Shown: positions 63,788 to 64,000 of the stretch, piece after piece
Layout: each line of letters opens with the position of its first letter
Numbering within the stretch: the first letter of the stretch is position 1
NCBI RefSeq assembly: GCF_016405855.1
Contig: NZ_JAEFCA010000001.1
Location: forward strand, 570,075 to 634,074
Reading direction: 5' to 3'
Length of the DNA stretch: 64,000 bases
DNA from: Flavobacterium sp. IB48
GTDB lineage: Bacteria > Bacteroidota > Bacteroidia > Flavobacteriales > Flavobacteriaceae
The notes under the pieces: model-generated
The model's input: only the letters and a program-made list of their open reading frames with translations
Told to the model about the DNA's origin: nothing
Databases searched by the model: none
Position numbers and translations under genes: made by a program

Positions 63788-64000
63788 TTCGTTTTTTATT
63801 TCACGCAGATTTTAAATGATTTAAGCAGATAAACGCAGATATTATAAAATCAAAATAAATCTGCTAAAATCTGCCGAATCTGCGTGAAATAAAAATTCTT
63901 TAATCTTGGAATTTGAAAAAGGCTAGATGGCTTTTCTAGAGGAGAAGTATTGATTCGTTTTTTATTTCACGCAGATTTTAAATGATTTAAGCAGATAAAC
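63742..64000. repeat. 166-bp tandem duplication including the gluzincin 3' end
   Basis: The sequence beginning GGAATTTGAAAAAGG at 63742 recurs at 63908, an offset of 166 bp, and the second copy runs to the window edge. The second copy of the gene end has mutations, including TGG to TAG (stop). Each unit includes the palindrome ATTTCACGCAGATT (63798) with its complement ending at 63890. Confidence 0.8.

Overview
The window looks like a chromosomal segment of a Flavobacterium-type member of the Bacteroidota. The DNA is AT-rich. Promoters follow the TAnnTTTG (-7) pattern of the phylum and Shine-Dalgarno sites are largely absent. The gene content fits as well: GH97/GH65 starch genes, TonB-dependent receptors, a GGGP-type prenyltransferase, WG-repeat and GxxExxY proteins, and T6SS subtype iii parts. 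No rRNA, CRISPR array or recognisable IS transposase was seen; one tRNA gene (Leu, anticodon TAG) is present.

Layout. 1-10.9 kb is an alpha-glucan/maltose utilisation cluster on the + strand: MFS sugar transporter (cut by the window edge), beta-phosphoglucomutase, GH65 phosphorylase, GH97 alpha-glucosidase, a secreted esterase-like hydrolase and two GH13 amylases (one a lipoprotein). Together they would cut starch oligomers outside the cytoplasm, import maltose, phosphorolyse it and channel beta-glucose-1-phosphate into glycolysis. 11-18.5 kb holds housekeeping genes (GDPD, HI0933-type flavoprotein, phosphoglycolate phosphatase), a tandem pair of beta-propeller lipoproteins, and a Crp/Fnr regulator followed by an MBL hydrolase. 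18.5-29 kb has TspO, two mevalonate-pathway genes (decarboxylase and kinase), DUF502, a UbiA prenyltransferase, an rRNA pseudouridine synthase, DUF937/DUF456 genes and a GT2/YbhN-like pair. 29-37.5 kb has a WG-repeat gene placed just before ruvC, hemW, a GxxExxY gene between inverted repeats, a cyclase, GNAT, DUF4260, MmcQ/YjbR, PH-SHOCT and DUF4407 genes. 37.7-41.7 kb is a TonB receptor plus phytase pair.

41.8-48.4 kb (- strand) is an orphan type VI secretion effector module: TssD/Hcp, a VgrG whose C-terminus is a metzincin-like protease, two tandem paralogous lipoproteins, a secreted protein and a DUF4280 PAAR-like protein. This is the best candidate for a little-described system. 48.6-58.7 kb holds pckA, DUF423, a saccharopine dehydrogenase-like gene, a BlaI plus two M56 sensor-peptidase operon, and an M20 dipeptidase. 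From the tRNA-Leu (58.85 kb) to the right end the genes are more accessory in character: DUF4062, small hypotheticals, XRE, GIY-YIG, TetR with a clear palindromic operator, and a membrane-anchored gluzincin.

The intergenic spaces are rich in dispersed imperfect palindromes of several families. Three unusual arrangements stand out. A GxxExxY nuclease-like gene sits between 39-bp inverted repeats that share ends with a non-coding repeat elsewhere in the window. A 27-bp repeat is read in the same frame inside two unrelated genes (mvaD and a cyclase). The first 23 bases of ruvC are nearly duplicated at the start of the WG-repeat gene. All functional statements come from reading motifs by eye; no database search was run.
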